A stretch of 64,000 nt of DNA from Actinomadura rifamycini DSM 43936. Its GTDB lineage: Bacteria; Actinomycetota; Actinomycetes; Streptosporangiales; Streptosporangiaceae. Positions 8,948 through 17,065 of this stretch are shown here, piece by piece. The translations under genes and the position numbers were made by a program. Numbering within the stretch: position 1 is the stretch's first letter; each line of letters opens with the position of its first letter. Location of the stretch: the NCBI RefSeq assembly GCF_000425065.1, contig NZ_KE384300.1, positions 224,559 to 288,558 of the forward strand, in the 5' to 3' direction. Under the pieces are notes generated by a model. It did not search any database, had not been told where the DNA came from, and was given only the letters and a program-made list of their open reading frames with translations.

Positions 8948-9769
8948 CTACGGCCGGTCGTCGCGGCGTTCCGCCGCCTCGCCGCCCGGCGCGGACTCGT
9001 CCGCCCGCTCCCACCCGCTCTGCCGCGGCCAGACCGCGTTCGGGTCCCCGGCGTCCGGGCCGTTCCCGTACTGCGCGTAGTACTGCTCCTGGGCGTACTG
9101 CTCTTGGGTGTAAGGGTCCTGCGGGTACTGGTCCTGCGGGTACGCCTGCGGCGGGTAGGGGGCGGGGCGGCCGCGCCCGCCCAGCCGCGCGGTGATCGGG
9201 CGCGCCAGGCTGAACCCGGTGACCAGCAGCCCCGCGGCGACCGCCACGTACCAGCCGTACAGCACGCTGATCTCGTAGCCGACGTCCAGGCCGCCCGTGG
9301 GCAGGTCCTCGCGGGCGTCGTCGAGCCGGAGCAGGAACAGCAGGCACGCCAGCAGCGACAGGACGCCCGGGACGGCCGCGAGACCGGTGATGCGGGTGTC
9401 GCGGGCGAGCAGGTCCCAGCAGGCCATGACGATCGCGACCACCGCGAACACCGGGACCGACAGCACCACGTCGTCGGCGTCGATGCCCGCCGCCGTGGCG
9501 ACGTCCCGGGAGATCGCGCTGCCGAACAGGTCGACGACGACGGAGGCGCGCGCCCAAGGCAGGAACGCCGACACCAGCAGCGTCGCCGCCGCGGCGATCA
9601 GCGCGATGCTCCAGCCGAGGCCGCCCCGCCGCGGCTCGGCCGGCGGGGGCCCGGGCTGCGGCTCCGGGACGGCGTCCCCGGGACCGGGCGGGGGGAGACC
9701 GTCGTCGGGCGGCAGGAACTGCGGGCGCGACCGTGCGCCGCCCGCGTCGGAACCCAGGTCACCGGTCAT
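8948..9769 (-). CDS. Four-helix membrane protein with Tyr/Pro/Gln-rich tail
   Basis: Uncharacterised membrane protein of 273 residues. A Pro-rich cytosolic N-terminus (1-50) is followed by four hydrophobic segments: near 52-72, 105-120, 128-147 and 170-190. After a short Arg-rich stretch the C-terminus is a low-complexity tail with repeats such as YPQDQYPQDPYTQEQYAQEQ. Such tails occur in actinobacterial membrane proteins that interact with or phase-separate at the envelope, but that is speculation. ATG 9769 is preceded by TACGCT and 6 nt, again a leaderless pattern. I do not recognise a specific family. Confidence 0.8.
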   Translation of the reverse strand: MTGDLGSDAGGARSRPQFLPPDDGLPPPGPGDAVPEPQPGPPPAEPRRGGLGWSIALIAAAATLLVSAFLPWARASVVVDLFGSAISRDVATAAGIDADDVVLSVPVFAVVAIVMACWDLLARDTRITGLAAVPGVLSLLACLLFLLRLDDAREDLPTGGLDVGYEISVLYGWYVAVAAGLLVTGFSLARPITARLGGRGRPAPYPPQAYPQDQYPQDPYTQEQYAQEQYYAQYGNGPDAGDPNAVWPRQSGWERADESAPGGEAAERRDDRP

Positions 9770-9909
9770 GGATTCAGCGTAAGGGGAGGAACCGCCGGGT
9801 CGCGGACGGGCGGGAATGTCCCGGACGGCAGATGACGTTCCCGTGACGGAAGAGGCCCCGGACGTCTCAACATGCGGACGTCGGTTTCCGGAACACGGAT
9901 GTCATCTGT

Positions 9910-9915
9910 TACTTT
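9910..9915 (+). promoter_or_regulatory. -10 box TACTTT of the leuA leader transcript
   Basis: TACTTT (TAnnnT) ends 7 nt before the GTG of the leader peptide at 9923. The transcript would start at or next to that codon. The -35 region is weak. Confidence 0.5.
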
Positions 9916-9922
9916 GGCGGGC

Positions 9923-9970
9923 GTGTCTGGTGCGCTGCTCCTCCTTAGCGGCCGCAGCGGGGGCCTGTAA
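9923..9970 (+). CDS. leuA leader peptide (MSGALLLLSGRSGGL)
   Basis: A 15-codon ORF starting GTG and ending TAA, with four consecutive Leu codons CTG CTC CTC CTT at 9935-9946. It lies 74 nt upstream of leuA. Ribosome stalling at these codons when Leu-tRNA is scarce would cover the 5' arm of the hairpin that begins at 9952. A leader peptide plus conserved RNA structure upstream of leuA (the LEU element) has been described in Actinobacteria; this copy fits it. Confidence 0.75.
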   Translation: MSGALLLLSGRSGGL

Positions 9971-9993
9971 CCAGGTCGGCTCCCTCGCTGCGG
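9952..9993 (+). promoter_or_regulatory. leuA leader hairpin (LEU-type element)
   Basis: Arms 9952-9963 and 9982-9993 pair over 12 bp with one G-U wobble; core CCGCAGCG/CGCTGCGG. The 5' arm overlaps the leader peptide frame just after the Leu run, so translation state decides whether it folds. There is no U-tract, which favours translational or pseudoknot control over intrinsic termination. The described family element is a pseudoknot; I did not resolve the second helix. Confidence 0.6.
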
Positions 9994-10044
9994 GACTCTG
10001 ACGTGGACGTCGGCCGCACGGTTCGAGCAGGGAGATCCCACCGC

Positions 10045-11748
10045 ATGTACCCGGCACAGCAGCCCTCCGGTATGCCCTTCGAGCGCTACCGCCCCTTCGC
10101 CCCCGTCAAGCTGGCGGACCGCACCTGGCCCGACGCCGCCATCACCCGGGCCCCGCGCTGGTGCGCGGTCGACCTGCGGGACGGCAACCAGGCGCTGATC
10201 GACCCGATGGACGCCCACCGCAAGCTGCGGATGTTCGAGCTGCTCGTCCAGATGGGCTACAAGGAGATCGAGGTCGGGTTCCCGGCGGCGAGCCAGACCG
10301 ACTACGACTTCGTCCGGCAGATCATCGACGAGGGCCGCATCCCCGACGACGTCGTGATCCAGGTGCTGACGCAGGCCCGCCCCGAACTGATCGAGCGGAC
10401 GTTCGAGTCGGTGCGGGGCGCGAAGCAGGCGATCGTCCACCTGTACAACTCGACCAGCACGCTGCAGCGCCGCGTGGTGTTCGGGCAGGACCGCGACGGC
10501 ATCACCGCCATCGCCGTCGAGGGCGCGAAGCTGTGCGCCAAGCTCGCCGAGGACATGGGCGACACCGAGATCTTCTTCCAGTACTCGCCCGAGTCGTTCA
10601 CCGGCACCGAGCTGGAGTACGCCGTCGAGGTCTGCAACGCCGTCAACGACGTGTGGAAGCCGACCCCGGACCGGAAGGTCATCGTCAACCTGCCGGCGAC
10701 CGTCGAGATGGCCACGCCGAACGTGTACGCCGACCAGATCGAGTGGATGAGCCGGAACCTGGCGTACCGCGACTCGGTCGTCCTGTCGCTGCACCCGCAC
10801 AACGACCGCGGCACCGCGGTCGCCGCCGCCGAGCTCGGCTACATGGCGGGCGCCGACCGCATCGAGGGCTGCCTGTTCGGCAACGGCGAGCGCACCGGCA
10901 ACGTCTGCCTGGTCACCCTGGGGCTGAACATGTTCACCCAGGGCATCGACCCGCAGATCGACTTCTCCGACATCGACGAGATCCGCCGCACCGTCGAGTA
11001 CTGCAACCAGCTGCCCGTCCACGAGCGGCACCCCTACGGCGGCGACCTCGTCTACACCGCGTTCTCCGGCTCCCACCAGGACGCGATCAACAAGGGCTTC
11101 GAGCACCTGCGGCGCGACGCGGAGGCCGCCGGGACGCCCGTCGAGGAGTACCGGTGGGAGGTCCCGTACCTGCCGATCGACCCGCACGACGTCGGCCGCA
11201 CCTACGAGGCCGTCATCCGGGTCAACAGCCAGTCCGGCAAGGGCGGCGTCGCCTACATCATGAAGACCGAGCACGCCCTGGAGCTGCCGCGGCGCCTCCA
11301 GATCGAGTTCTCCCGGGTCGTGCAGGAGCACACCGACAGCGAGGGCGGCGAGGTCGACCCCGCCCGCATGTGGGAGATCTTCGAGTCCGAGTTCCTGTCC
11401 AACGGCCCCCGCGTCGGGCTGCTGGCGCACCGCACGACGTCCCGCGTCGACGAGAAGGACGCCCTCAGCTGCGACGTCCGCGTCGACGGCGAGATCCGCG
11501 AGATCGAGGGCCTCGGCAACGGCCCGGTGTCGGCGTTCGAGGACGCGCTGTCGTCCGTGGGGATCAACGTCCGCGTCCTGGACTACGCCGAGCACGCGAT
11601 GAGCGCGGGCGGCGACGCGCGCGCCGCCGCCTACGTCGAGTGCGACGTGGACGGCGCCACGGTGTGGGGCGTGGGCATCGACGGGAACATCGTCACCGCC
11701 TCCCTCAAGGCGATCCTGTCGGCCGTCAACCGCGTCGCCCGCCGGTGA
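10045..11748 (+). CDS. leuA: 2-isopropylmalate synthase
   Basis: First committed enzyme of leucine synthesis: condenses acetyl-CoA with 2-oxoisovalerate to 2-isopropylmalate, in the cytosol. Seen: LRDGNQALIDPMD near residues 43-55, the metal-binding HPHNDRGTAVA near 251, and a C-terminal LeuA dimerisation/allosteric domain (about 440-565). At 567 residues it belongs to the long actinobacterial type. I chose ATG 10045, which follows AGGGAG by 10 nt, over an in-frame GTG at 10003 that lies in the regulatory leader. Expression is probably controlled by the Leu-codon leader upstream. It converges on the emfourin/protease pair across a strong hairpin. Confidence 0.96.
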   Translation: MYPAQQPSGMPFERYRPFAPVKLADRTWPDAAITRAPRWCAVDLRDGNQALIDPMDAHRKLRMFELLVQMGYKEIEVGFPAASQTDYDFVRQIIDEGRIPDDVVIQVLTQARPELIERTFESVRGAKQAIVHLYNSTSTLQRRVVFGQDRDGITAIAVEGAKLCAKLAEDMGDTEIFFQYSPESFTGTELEYAVEVCNAVNDVWKPTPDRKVIVNLPATVEMATPNVYADQIEWMSRNLAYRDSVVLSLHPHNDRGTAVAAAELGYMAGADRIEGCLFGNGERTGNVCLVTLGLNMFTQGIDPQIDFSDIDEIRRTVEYCNQLPVHERHPYGGDLVYTAFSGSHQDAINKGFEHLRRDAEAAGTPVEEYRWEVPYLPIDPHDVGRTYEAVIRVNSQSGKGGVAYIMKTEHALELPRRLQIEFSRVVQEHTDSEGGEVDPARMWEIFESEFLSNGPRVGLLAHRTTSRVDEKDALSCDVRVDGEIREIEGLGNGPVSAFEDALSSVGINVRVLDYAEHAMSAGGDARAAAYVECDVDGATVWGVGIDGNIVTASLKAILSAVNRVARR

Positions 11749-11821
11749 GCGGAGCACCGGTCGCGGCGGGGCGCCCGGTCCGCCGGGCGTCCACGTCCGC
11801 GACCGGCGGGGTCCTCTGAGC

Positions 11822-11849
11822 GGGCCGCGGGGCCGAGGCCCCGCGGCCC
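11822..11849. terminator. 13-bp GC hairpin between leuA and the emfourin gene
   Basis: Arms 11822-11834 (GGGCCGCGGGGCC) and 11837-11849 are perfect complements around GA. It lies between convergent genes and can serve both directions. No U-tract. Confidence 0.7.
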
Positions 11850-11874
11850 CCGGCCCGCCGCGCCGTCCCGCGGG

Positions 11875-12129
11875 TCAGCGCGCCCGGCCGAGGACGTGGT
11901 GGACGAGTTCGCGCAGCGGGCCGCTCAGCTGCGCCTCGCCCACGGTCGTCCGCCGGCCGTCGATGTCGATCTCGTACAGGAACTGGTCGGGGATCCGCCC
12001 CGGCGGCGGCACCGAGTCGAGGTCGACGCGCCGGACGAGCCCGGCCAGCACCGGGTCACTCGTGCTGTCGGACTCGGCCCGCCGCTCGATCCCGGCGAAC
12101 CCCCCGCTGCGGACGACTGTCACCTTCAC
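11875..12129 (-). CDS. Emfourin-like inhibitor of the neighbouring M4 protease
   Basis: 84-residue protein starting MKVTVVRSGGFAGI and containing DQFLYEIDIDGRR, matching the protealysin inhibitor emfourin family. Those proteins bind and block M4 metallopeptidases of the protealysin subgroup and are encoded beside them. It begins 3 nt after the stop of the protease gene on the same strand, so the two are co-transcribed with protease first. No signal peptide is visible, consistent with both partners acting in the cytoplasm or leaving by a non-Sec path. Family assignment is by remembered sequence pattern, not by a search. Confidence 0.82.
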   Translation of the reverse strand: MKVTVVRSGGFAGIERRAESDSTSDPVLAGLVRRVDLDSVPPPGRIPDQFLYEIDIDGRRTTVGEAQLSGPLRELVHHVLGRAR

Positions 12130-12132
12130 CGC

Positions 12133-13185
12133 TCACCTCAACGCCTCCGCGGCCGCCGCGTCGATGGACACGCCCACCCCCGTCCATCCGCGCCGGACCG
12201 CCTCCGTCTCCGCCGCGTCCGCGCCGAAGCGGCGGGCGGCGCCGCGGACCGTCTCGGCGGCGAAGCCGGCGAAGTCGACGTCCACCGCCAGCGCACCGCC
12301 GGTGAGGACGTCATACCAGACGCGGCCCGCTTTGTCCCAGGCGTTGCCGCCGATCTCGACGGCCGCCAGGTGGAACGCGCGGTTCGGGATGCCGGAGTTG
12401 ATGTGGACGCCGCCGTTGTCGCGGTACGTCTCGACGTAGTCGTCCATGTGGCCGGGCTGCGGGTCCTTGCCGAGCCGCGGGTCGTCGTAGGCGGTGCCGG
12501 GCTCCTTCATCGAGCGCAGCGCGACGCCCTGGACGCCGTCGGCGAGCAGGCCCACGCCGATCAGCCAGTCGGCCTGGTCGGCGGTCTGCCCGAGATGCCA
12601 CTGCTTGACCAGCGACCCGAACACGTCGGACACCGACTCGTTCAGCGCGCCCGCCTGGCCGTAGTACTCCAGGTTCGCGGTGTGCTGGGTGATGCCGTGG
12701 ACGAGTTCGTGGCCGGTGACGTCGAGCGGCCCGGTGAAGTCGCTGAACACCACCCCGTCGCCGTCCCCGTACACCATCTGCTCGCCGTTCCAGAAGGCGT
12801 TGGCGTACCCGTCGCCGTAGTGGACGGTCGAGACCAGCGGCAGCCCGGCGCCGTCGATGGAGTCGCGCCGGTAGATCTCCTCGAAGAAGTCGAAGGTGGC
12901 GCCGAGCCAGTCGTAGGAGCGGTCGACGGTGGCGTCGCCGGTCGCCGCGTCGCCCTCCTTCCGGACGGCCCGGCCGGGCAGCGTCTCGCGGCCCGCGGCG
13001 TCATGGATCGTCCGTTTCGGGACGAAGTCCTCTTCGGGGGAGCGGGCGGGCGCGGGCACCAGCCGCTCGACGTACCGGGCGGAGGTGAGGGCCATGGTGC
13101 GGCGGGCGCGGGCGCTCACGACCGGGTCGGCGGTGTCGCGGGCGAGGCGTTCCAGCATGTGCGGCGGCACGATGTGGCATCTCAT
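12133..13185 (-). CDS. Protealysin-like M4 family metalloprotease
   Basis: Thermolysin-family zinc protease of 350 residues. The N-terminus MRCHIVPPHMLERLA is the short protealysin-type propeptide start, with no signal peptide. Catalytic features: HELVH at 159-163 (zinc ligands and general base), Glu183 in GALNESVSDVFG as third zinc ligand, and the VHINSGIPNRAF segment with the active-site His. I chose ATG 13185, not the longer frame to 13257, because homologs begin at MRCHI. It forms an operon with the emfourin gene immediately downstream, suggesting a protease-inhibitor switch. Physiological substrate unknown. Confidence 0.92.
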   Translation of the reverse strand: MRCHIVPPHMLERLARDTADPVVSARARRTMALTSARYVERLVPAPARSPEEDFVPKRTIHDAAGRETLPGRAVRKEGDAATGDATVDRSYDWLGATFDFFEEIYRRDSIDGAGLPLVSTVHYGDGYANAFWNGEQMVYGDGDGVVFSDFTGPLDVTGHELVHGITQHTANLEYYGQAGALNESVSDVFGSLVKQWHLGQTADQADWLIGVGLLADGVQGVALRSMKEPGTAYDDPRLGKDPQPGHMDDYVETYRDNGGVHINSGIPNRAFHLAAVEIGGNAWDKAGRVWYDVLTGGALAVDVDFAGFAAETVRGAARRFGADAAETEAVRRGWTGVGVSIDAAAAEALR

Positions 13186-13367
13186 GCCGCCACGCTGACA
13201 GGTTCCCGCCGGTCCGGCCACGGGTTTCGCCGCGCGGCGGCGGCCGGTTCCGGTCACGGTACGTGATTGTCACCCTGCGCAGCGGCACGATCGGGGGACT
13301 TGTGGAGATCCTGGGGAGATGCCCGTCCGGCAACGGAGCACCCGGCCGGGTGCGCCAGAATGAACGG

Positions 13368-14156
13368 GTGACCCTCTACCGCGACGAAGGCGTCGTCCTG
13401 CGCACCCAGAAGCTGGGCGAGGCCGACCGCATCGTGACGGTGCTGACCCGGCGGTCCGGCCGGATCCGCGCCGCCGCGAAGGGCGTCCGCAAGACGAAGT
13501 CCCGGTTCGGCGCCCGGCTGGAGCCGTTCACCCACGTGGACCTCCAGCTGTACGAGCGGCGGTCGCTCGACCTCATCACGCAGGCCGAGACGCTGCGCCC
13601 CTACGGCGAGCGCCTCGTCTCCGACTACCCCCGCTACACGGCGGGCATCGCGATGCTGGAGACCGCCGAGAAGCTCACCGCGGAGGAGGGCGAGCCCGCG
13701 CTCCGCCAGTTCCTCCTCCTGGTCGGCGGGCTGCGCACGCTCGCCGACCGCAGCCACGACGCCCGCCTGGTCCTGGACGCCTACCTGCTGCGGTCCCTGT
13801 CGGTCGCCGGGTGGGCGCCCGCGCTGGACGAGTGCTGCCGGTGCGGCGCCCGCGGCGGGCTGCGCGGCTTCGCGATCGCCGCGGGCGGCGCCGTCTGCGC
13901 GAACTGCCGCCGTCCGGGCGCCGCCACCCCGGCGCCGCCCACGTTCCGGCTCATGCTGGCGCTGCTGCGCGGCGACTGGGAGTACGCCGACGCCAGCGAG
14001 CCGCGCCACCGCGCGGAGACCAGCGGCCTCGTCGCCGCCTACCTGCAGTGGCATCTCGAGCACGGGATCCGCTCGCTGCGGCACGTGGAGCGCGACGGCT
14101 TCGACGAGACCGCCGGCGACCCCGCCGGCGGAGACGACATCAGGGAGAGAGTGTGA
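13368..14156 (+). CDS. recO: DNA repair protein RecO
   Basis: Recombination mediator of the RecFOR pathway; binds SSB-coated DNA and helps load RecA. An N-terminal OB fold begins VTLYRDEGVVLRTQKLGEADR; a zinc site is formed by C156/C157-x-C159 and C177-x2-C180. Length of 262 residues is standard. GTG 13368 is chosen because it yields this conserved N-terminus; CAGAAT ends 6 nt upstream (leaderless pattern). The stop overlaps the uppS start (GTGA, 14153-14156), so the two genes are coupled, a pairing that is common in actinobacteria. Confidence 0.95.
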   Translation: MTLYRDEGVVLRTQKLGEADRIVTVLTRRSGRIRAAAKGVRKTKSRFGARLEPFTHVDLQLYERRSLDLITQAETLRPYGERLVSDYPRYTAGIAMLETAEKLTAEEGEPALRQFLLLVGGLRTLADRSHDARLVLDAYLLRSLSVAGWAPALDECCRCGARGGLRGFAIAAGGAVCANCRRPGAATPAPPTFRLMLALLRGDWEYADASEPRHRAETSGLVAAYLQWHLEHGIRSLRHVERDGFDETAGDPAGGDDIRERV

Positions 14157-14950
14157 GCAGGGCTGTTCTGCCGCCGGAACCGCACCGGGACGGGGCGAGG
14201 CCCCCCGCGATCCCGGCGGATCTGGTGCCGCGGCACGTCGCCATCGTGATGGACGGCAACGGCCGCTGGGCCAAGGAGCGCGGGCTCCCGCGCACCGAGG
14301 GGCACAAGCGCGGCGAGGACTCGCTCTTCGACGTCATCATGGGCGCGATCGAGCTGGGCGTCCCGTACCTGTCGGCGTACGCGTTCTCCACCGAGAACTG
14401 GAAGCGCTCGCCGGACGAGGTGCGGTTCCTGATGGGCTTCAACCGGGACGTGATCCGCCGCCGCCGCGACCAGCTCCACTCGATGGGCGTCCGGGTCCGG
14501 TGGGCGGGCCGCCGCCCCCGCCTCTGGCGCAGCGTCATCAAGGAGCTCGAGACGGCCGAGGAGATGACGCGCGACAACGACGTCCTCACCCTGCAGTTCT
14601 GCGTGAACTACGGGGGCCGCGCCGAGATCATCGACGCCGCCGCGGCGATCGCCCGCGACGTCCGCGACGGCCGCCTCAACCCCGACAAGCTCGACGAGAA
14701 GGTGTTCGCCCGCTACCTGGACGAGCCGTCGATCCCGGACGTCGACCTGTTCCTGCGGTCCTCCGGCGAGCAGCGCACGTCCAACTTCCTGCTGTGGCAG
14801 TCGGCGTACGCGGAGATGGTGTTCCTCGACACCCTGTGGCCCGATTTCGACCGCCGCCACCTGTGGCACGCGTGCGAGCTGTACGCCTCCCGCGACCGCC
14901 GCTACGGCGGCGCCGTCCCCAACCCGGTGGAGCCCGCCGCCACCACCTGA
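14153..14950 (+). CDS. uppS: Isoprenyl (polyprenyl diphosphate) cis-transferase
   Basis: Cis-prenyltransferase that makes the long-chain polyprenyl diphosphate carrier for cell-wall synthesis. Seen: IVMDGNGRWAKERG with catalytic Asp34, FSTENWKRS, FCVNYGGR and the C-terminal DLFLRSSGEQRTSNFLLWQ region. Length is 265 residues. GTG 14153 overlaps the recO stop and is preceded by GGGAGAG. A 17-bp hairpin follows its stop, separating it from the convergent OsmC gene. Confidence 0.95.
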   Translation: MSRAVLPPEPHRDGARPPAIPADLVPRHVAIVMDGNGRWAKERGLPRTEGHKRGEDSLFDVIMGAIELGVPYLSAYAFSTENWKRSPDEVRFLMGFNRDVIRRRRDQLHSMGVRVRWAGRRPRLWRSVIKELETAEEMTRDNDVLTLQFCVNYGGRAEIIDAAAAIARDVRDGRLNPDKLDEKVFARYLDEPSIPDVDLFLRSSGEQRTSNFLLWQSAYAEMVFLDTLWPDFDRRHLWHACELYASRDRRYGGAVPNPVEPAATT

Positions 14951-14997
14951 CCCTCCGCGGCACGCCTGCGCCGCGGCACGCCGGACGGGACGGGACG

Positions 14998-15033
14998 GGA
15001 CGGGCCCGCACGCGTCCGCGTGCGGGCCCGTCC
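14998..15033. terminator. 17-bp perfect hairpin between uppS and the OsmC gene
   Basis: Arms 14998-15014 (GGACGGGCCCGCACGCG) and 15017-15033 are exact complements around TC. The 5' arm follows a run of four GGGAC-type 5-nt repeats (14983-15000). Likely bidirectional. Confidence 0.75.
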
Positions 15034-15047
15034 GCCGGTGCGGCGCC

Positions 15048-15473
15048 CTACACCAGCGCCGCGTCCAGCGTGATCTTCGTGCCCGCGAGGGCCTTGCTGA
15101 CCGGGCAGCCGGCCTTGGCGTCCTGCGCGGCCTTCTCGAAGTCGCCCGCCGACAGTCCCGGCACGCTGGCCCGGACGGTCAGGTGGATCCCGGTGATGCC
15201 CTCGCCCGGCTGGAACGTGACCTCGGCTTTCGTGTCGACCTTCTCCGGCGGCGTCCCGGCCCCGGCGAGGGCGTGCGAGAGGGCCATGGAGTAGCAGGTG
15301 GAGTGCGCCGCGGCGATGAGCTCCTCCGGGCTGGTCTTCCCGCCCGGCTCCTCGGCGCGCGACGGCCACGTCACGTCGAACGTGCCCGTCTTGGAGGAGT
15401 CCAGCGAGACCGTGCCCTGGCCGCCCATCAGCGGCCCTTCCCAGTGCGCGTTGGCGGTGCGAGTCGTAGCCAT
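15048..15473 (-). CDS. OsmC family peroxiredoxin
   Basis: Thiol peroxidase of the OsmC/Ohr group that reduces organic hydroperoxides. The two catalytic cysteines are C60 (HSTCYSMALSHAL) and C123 (KAGCPVSKAL), and length is 141 residues, as in OsmC. The ATG at 15473 starts MATTRTANAHWEG, the usual N-terminus; the longer frame to 15509 adds non-conserved residues. GAGAAT ends 6 nt before the ATG. It stands alone between convergent and divergent neighbours. Confidence 0.92.
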   Translation of the reverse strand: MATTRTANAHWEGPLMGGQGTVSLDSSKTGTFDVTWPSRAEEPGGKTSPEELIAAAHSTCYSMALSHALAGAGTPPEKVDTKAEVTFQPGEGITGIHLTVRASVPGLSAGDFEKAAQDAKAGCPVSKALAGTKITLDAALV

Positions 15474-15620
15474 GCGGGCATTCTCTCGTGATCGTGACGC
15501 GTACGTCACATCGGGTCCGCCCGCGCCCGGTCGGCTTTAGGTCGTCTTTCGGGGCCGGTTGATCAACTTGGCGCGTCGCCGGCCTTGCGGAGAGGCCGAT
15601 CAATCCCGGAAAGGGAGCAG

Positions 15621-16604
15621 ATGAGAAGAATCGCCTGCGCCGTGCTGGCCACGGTGCTGCTGGCGCTGATCCCCACGCCCGCGAAGGCCGACGCCGGCGC
15701 GGACCGCCTGCCCGACGCCCACGTCGTCCCCGGGGACCGCGCGTTCCCGACGGGCATGGCGTACGACCGCCGCACCGGCCACTTCTACGTCGGCAGCGCC
15801 GAGGACGGCACCATCTACCGGGGGCACGTGACGCGGCGCGACCTGGAGGTCTGGTCGCCCGACGGGACGGACGGCCGCAGCGTCACCTCCGGCCTGGCCC
15901 TGGACGGCGCCGGGCGCCTCTACGTGGGCGGCGCCGACACCGCCACCCTGCGCGTGTACGACGTGCGCTCGCGGCGGCTCCTCGCCACGCTGCACGGGAC
16001 GGGCGGCGGGTTCGTCAACGAGATCGCCGTCGCCGGCGACGGGACCGTCTACGCCACCGACTCGTTCCGGCCGGTCGTCTACCGGATCACCCACCGGAAC
16101 GGCGACTGGCGGATCGAGAACTGGCTGGACGTCGCCGCGACGCCGGTCGACTGGGTCGAGGGCCGGCACAACCTCAACGGCATCGTCGCCGTCGGCCGCC
16201 ACCTGCTCACCGTCAACAGCGCCACGGGATCCCTGTGGCGGATCGACCCGCGCGACGGCGCGACCACCGAGGTCGACCTGGGCGGGCACCGGCTGCACAA
16301 CGGCGACGGGCTCGCCTGGCGCGACGGCCGGCTGTACGTCGTCCAGGGCAACCTGAACCAGGTGCCGGGACTGGTGCCGCAGGTCGCGGTGGTCGCGATG
16401 CCGTCCGAGGTCGACCGGGGCCGGTACGTCGCCCGGTACGTGCCGCCGGGCGGGTTCCGCCACCCGAGCAGCATCGTGCTCACCCCGACGCGCGTCATGG
16501 TCGTCAACAGCCAGTACGACCGGTGGCTGGAGGGCCTCCCGCCGGTGACCCCGTTCACCGTCTCCAGCCTGCGGCTGGGCACCGCCGAGCCGGTCGCCGG
16601 CTGA
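15621..16604 (+). CDS. Secreted SMP-30/NHL-like beta-propeller protein
   Basis: Exported protein of 327 residues. A Sec signal peptide (MRRIACAVLATVLLALIPTP, cleavage near PAKADA) is followed by repeated beta-propeller blades with motifs such as GMAYDRRTGHFYVGSAEDG, GLALDGAGRLYVGGAD and NGDGLAWRDGRLYVVQGN. The fold resembles SMP-30/gluconolactonase-like or NHL proteins, but metal-binding residues cannot be assigned, so enzyme activity is unproven. ATG 15621 follows AAAGGGAG by 5 nt, which decides the start over an upstream in-frame codon at 15585. Confidence 0.82.
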   Translation: MRRIACAVLATVLLALIPTPAKADAGADRLPDAHVVPGDRAFPTGMAYDRRTGHFYVGSAEDGTIYRGHVTRRDLEVWSPDGTDGRSVTSGLALDGAGRLYVGGADTATLRVYDVRSRRLLATLHGTGGGFVNEIAVAGDGTVYATDSFRPVVYRITHRNGDWRIENWLDVAATPVDWVEGRHNLNGIVAVGRHLLTVNSATGSLWRIDPRDGATTEVDLGGHRLHNGDGLAWRDGRLYVVQGNLNQVPGLVPQVAVVAMPSEVDRGRYVARYVPPGGFRHPSSIVLTPTRVMVVNSQYDRWLEGLPPVTPFTVSSLRLGTAEPVAG

Positions 16605-16609
16605 CGGCG

Positions 16610-16670
16610 CGCCCGGCGGCCGCGGCCGGACGGGCGCCCGCGAGGGCGCTCCCGACGCGGCCGCCGGGCG
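16610..16670. terminator. 15-bp stem between the propeller gene and zur
   Basis: Arms 16610-16624 (CGCCCGGCGGCCGCG) and 16656-16670 are exact complements with a 31-nt GC-rich loop that can itself fold. Lies between convergent genes. Confidence 0.55.
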
Positions 16671-16684
16671 GTTCCGGGCGCGGG

Positions 16685-17065
16685 TCAGGAGGAAGCGCAG
16701 TCGGCGCAGGTACCGAAGACCTCGACGGTGTGCGTGATGTTCGTGAAGCCGTGCTCGGCGCCGATCGCGTCGGCCCAGCGCTCCACGGCGGGGCCCTCCA
16801 CCTCGACCGTCCTGCCGCAGCCCCGGCAGACCAGGTGGTGGTGGTGCTCCTCGGTCCGGCAGGCGCGGTAGACGGCCTCGCCCTCGTCGGTGCGGAGCAC
16901 GTCGACCTCGCCCGAGTCGCTGAGCGCCTGCAGCGCCCGGTAGACCGTCGTCAGGCCGATCTTGGAGCCGTCGGCGCGCAGGTCGGCGTAGATGTCCTGG
17001 GCGCTGCGGAATCCCTCGCAGCCGGCCAGCGCCTGCCGCACCGCGTCCCGGCGGGCCGTCGTCAT
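16685..17065 (-). CDS. zur: Zinc-responsive Fur family repressor Zur
   Basis: Fur-family repressor (126 residues), assigned as Zur from its operon. An N-terminal winged helix with the KIGLTTVYRALQAL recognition region is followed by a metal-sensing domain with HHHH at 74-77, C80-x2-C83 and C120-x2-C123. The Cys quartet forms the structural zinc site. ATG 17065 overlaps the znuB stop (ATGA, 17062-17065), making it the last gene of znuA-znuC-znuB-zur. With zinc bound it should repress this operon through the box at 19657-19671. Confidence 0.93.
   Translation of the reverse strand: MTTARRDAVRQALAGCEGFRSAQDIYADLRADGSKIGLTTVYRALQALSDSGEVDVLRTDEGEAVYRACRTEEHHHHLVCRGCGRTVEVEGPAVERWADAIGAEHGFTNITHTVEVFGTCADCASS

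Noticed and set aside
9104..9835. Plus-strand ORF opposite the four-helix membrane protein
   Set aside because: Arg/Gln/Gly-rich antisense reading; the minus strand has clear helices and a promoter.
10003..10044. Longer leuA start at GTG 10003
   Set aside because: It lies just behind the leader hairpin, lacks a ribosome-binding site and adds residues not typical of the enzyme; ATG 10045 has AGGGAG.
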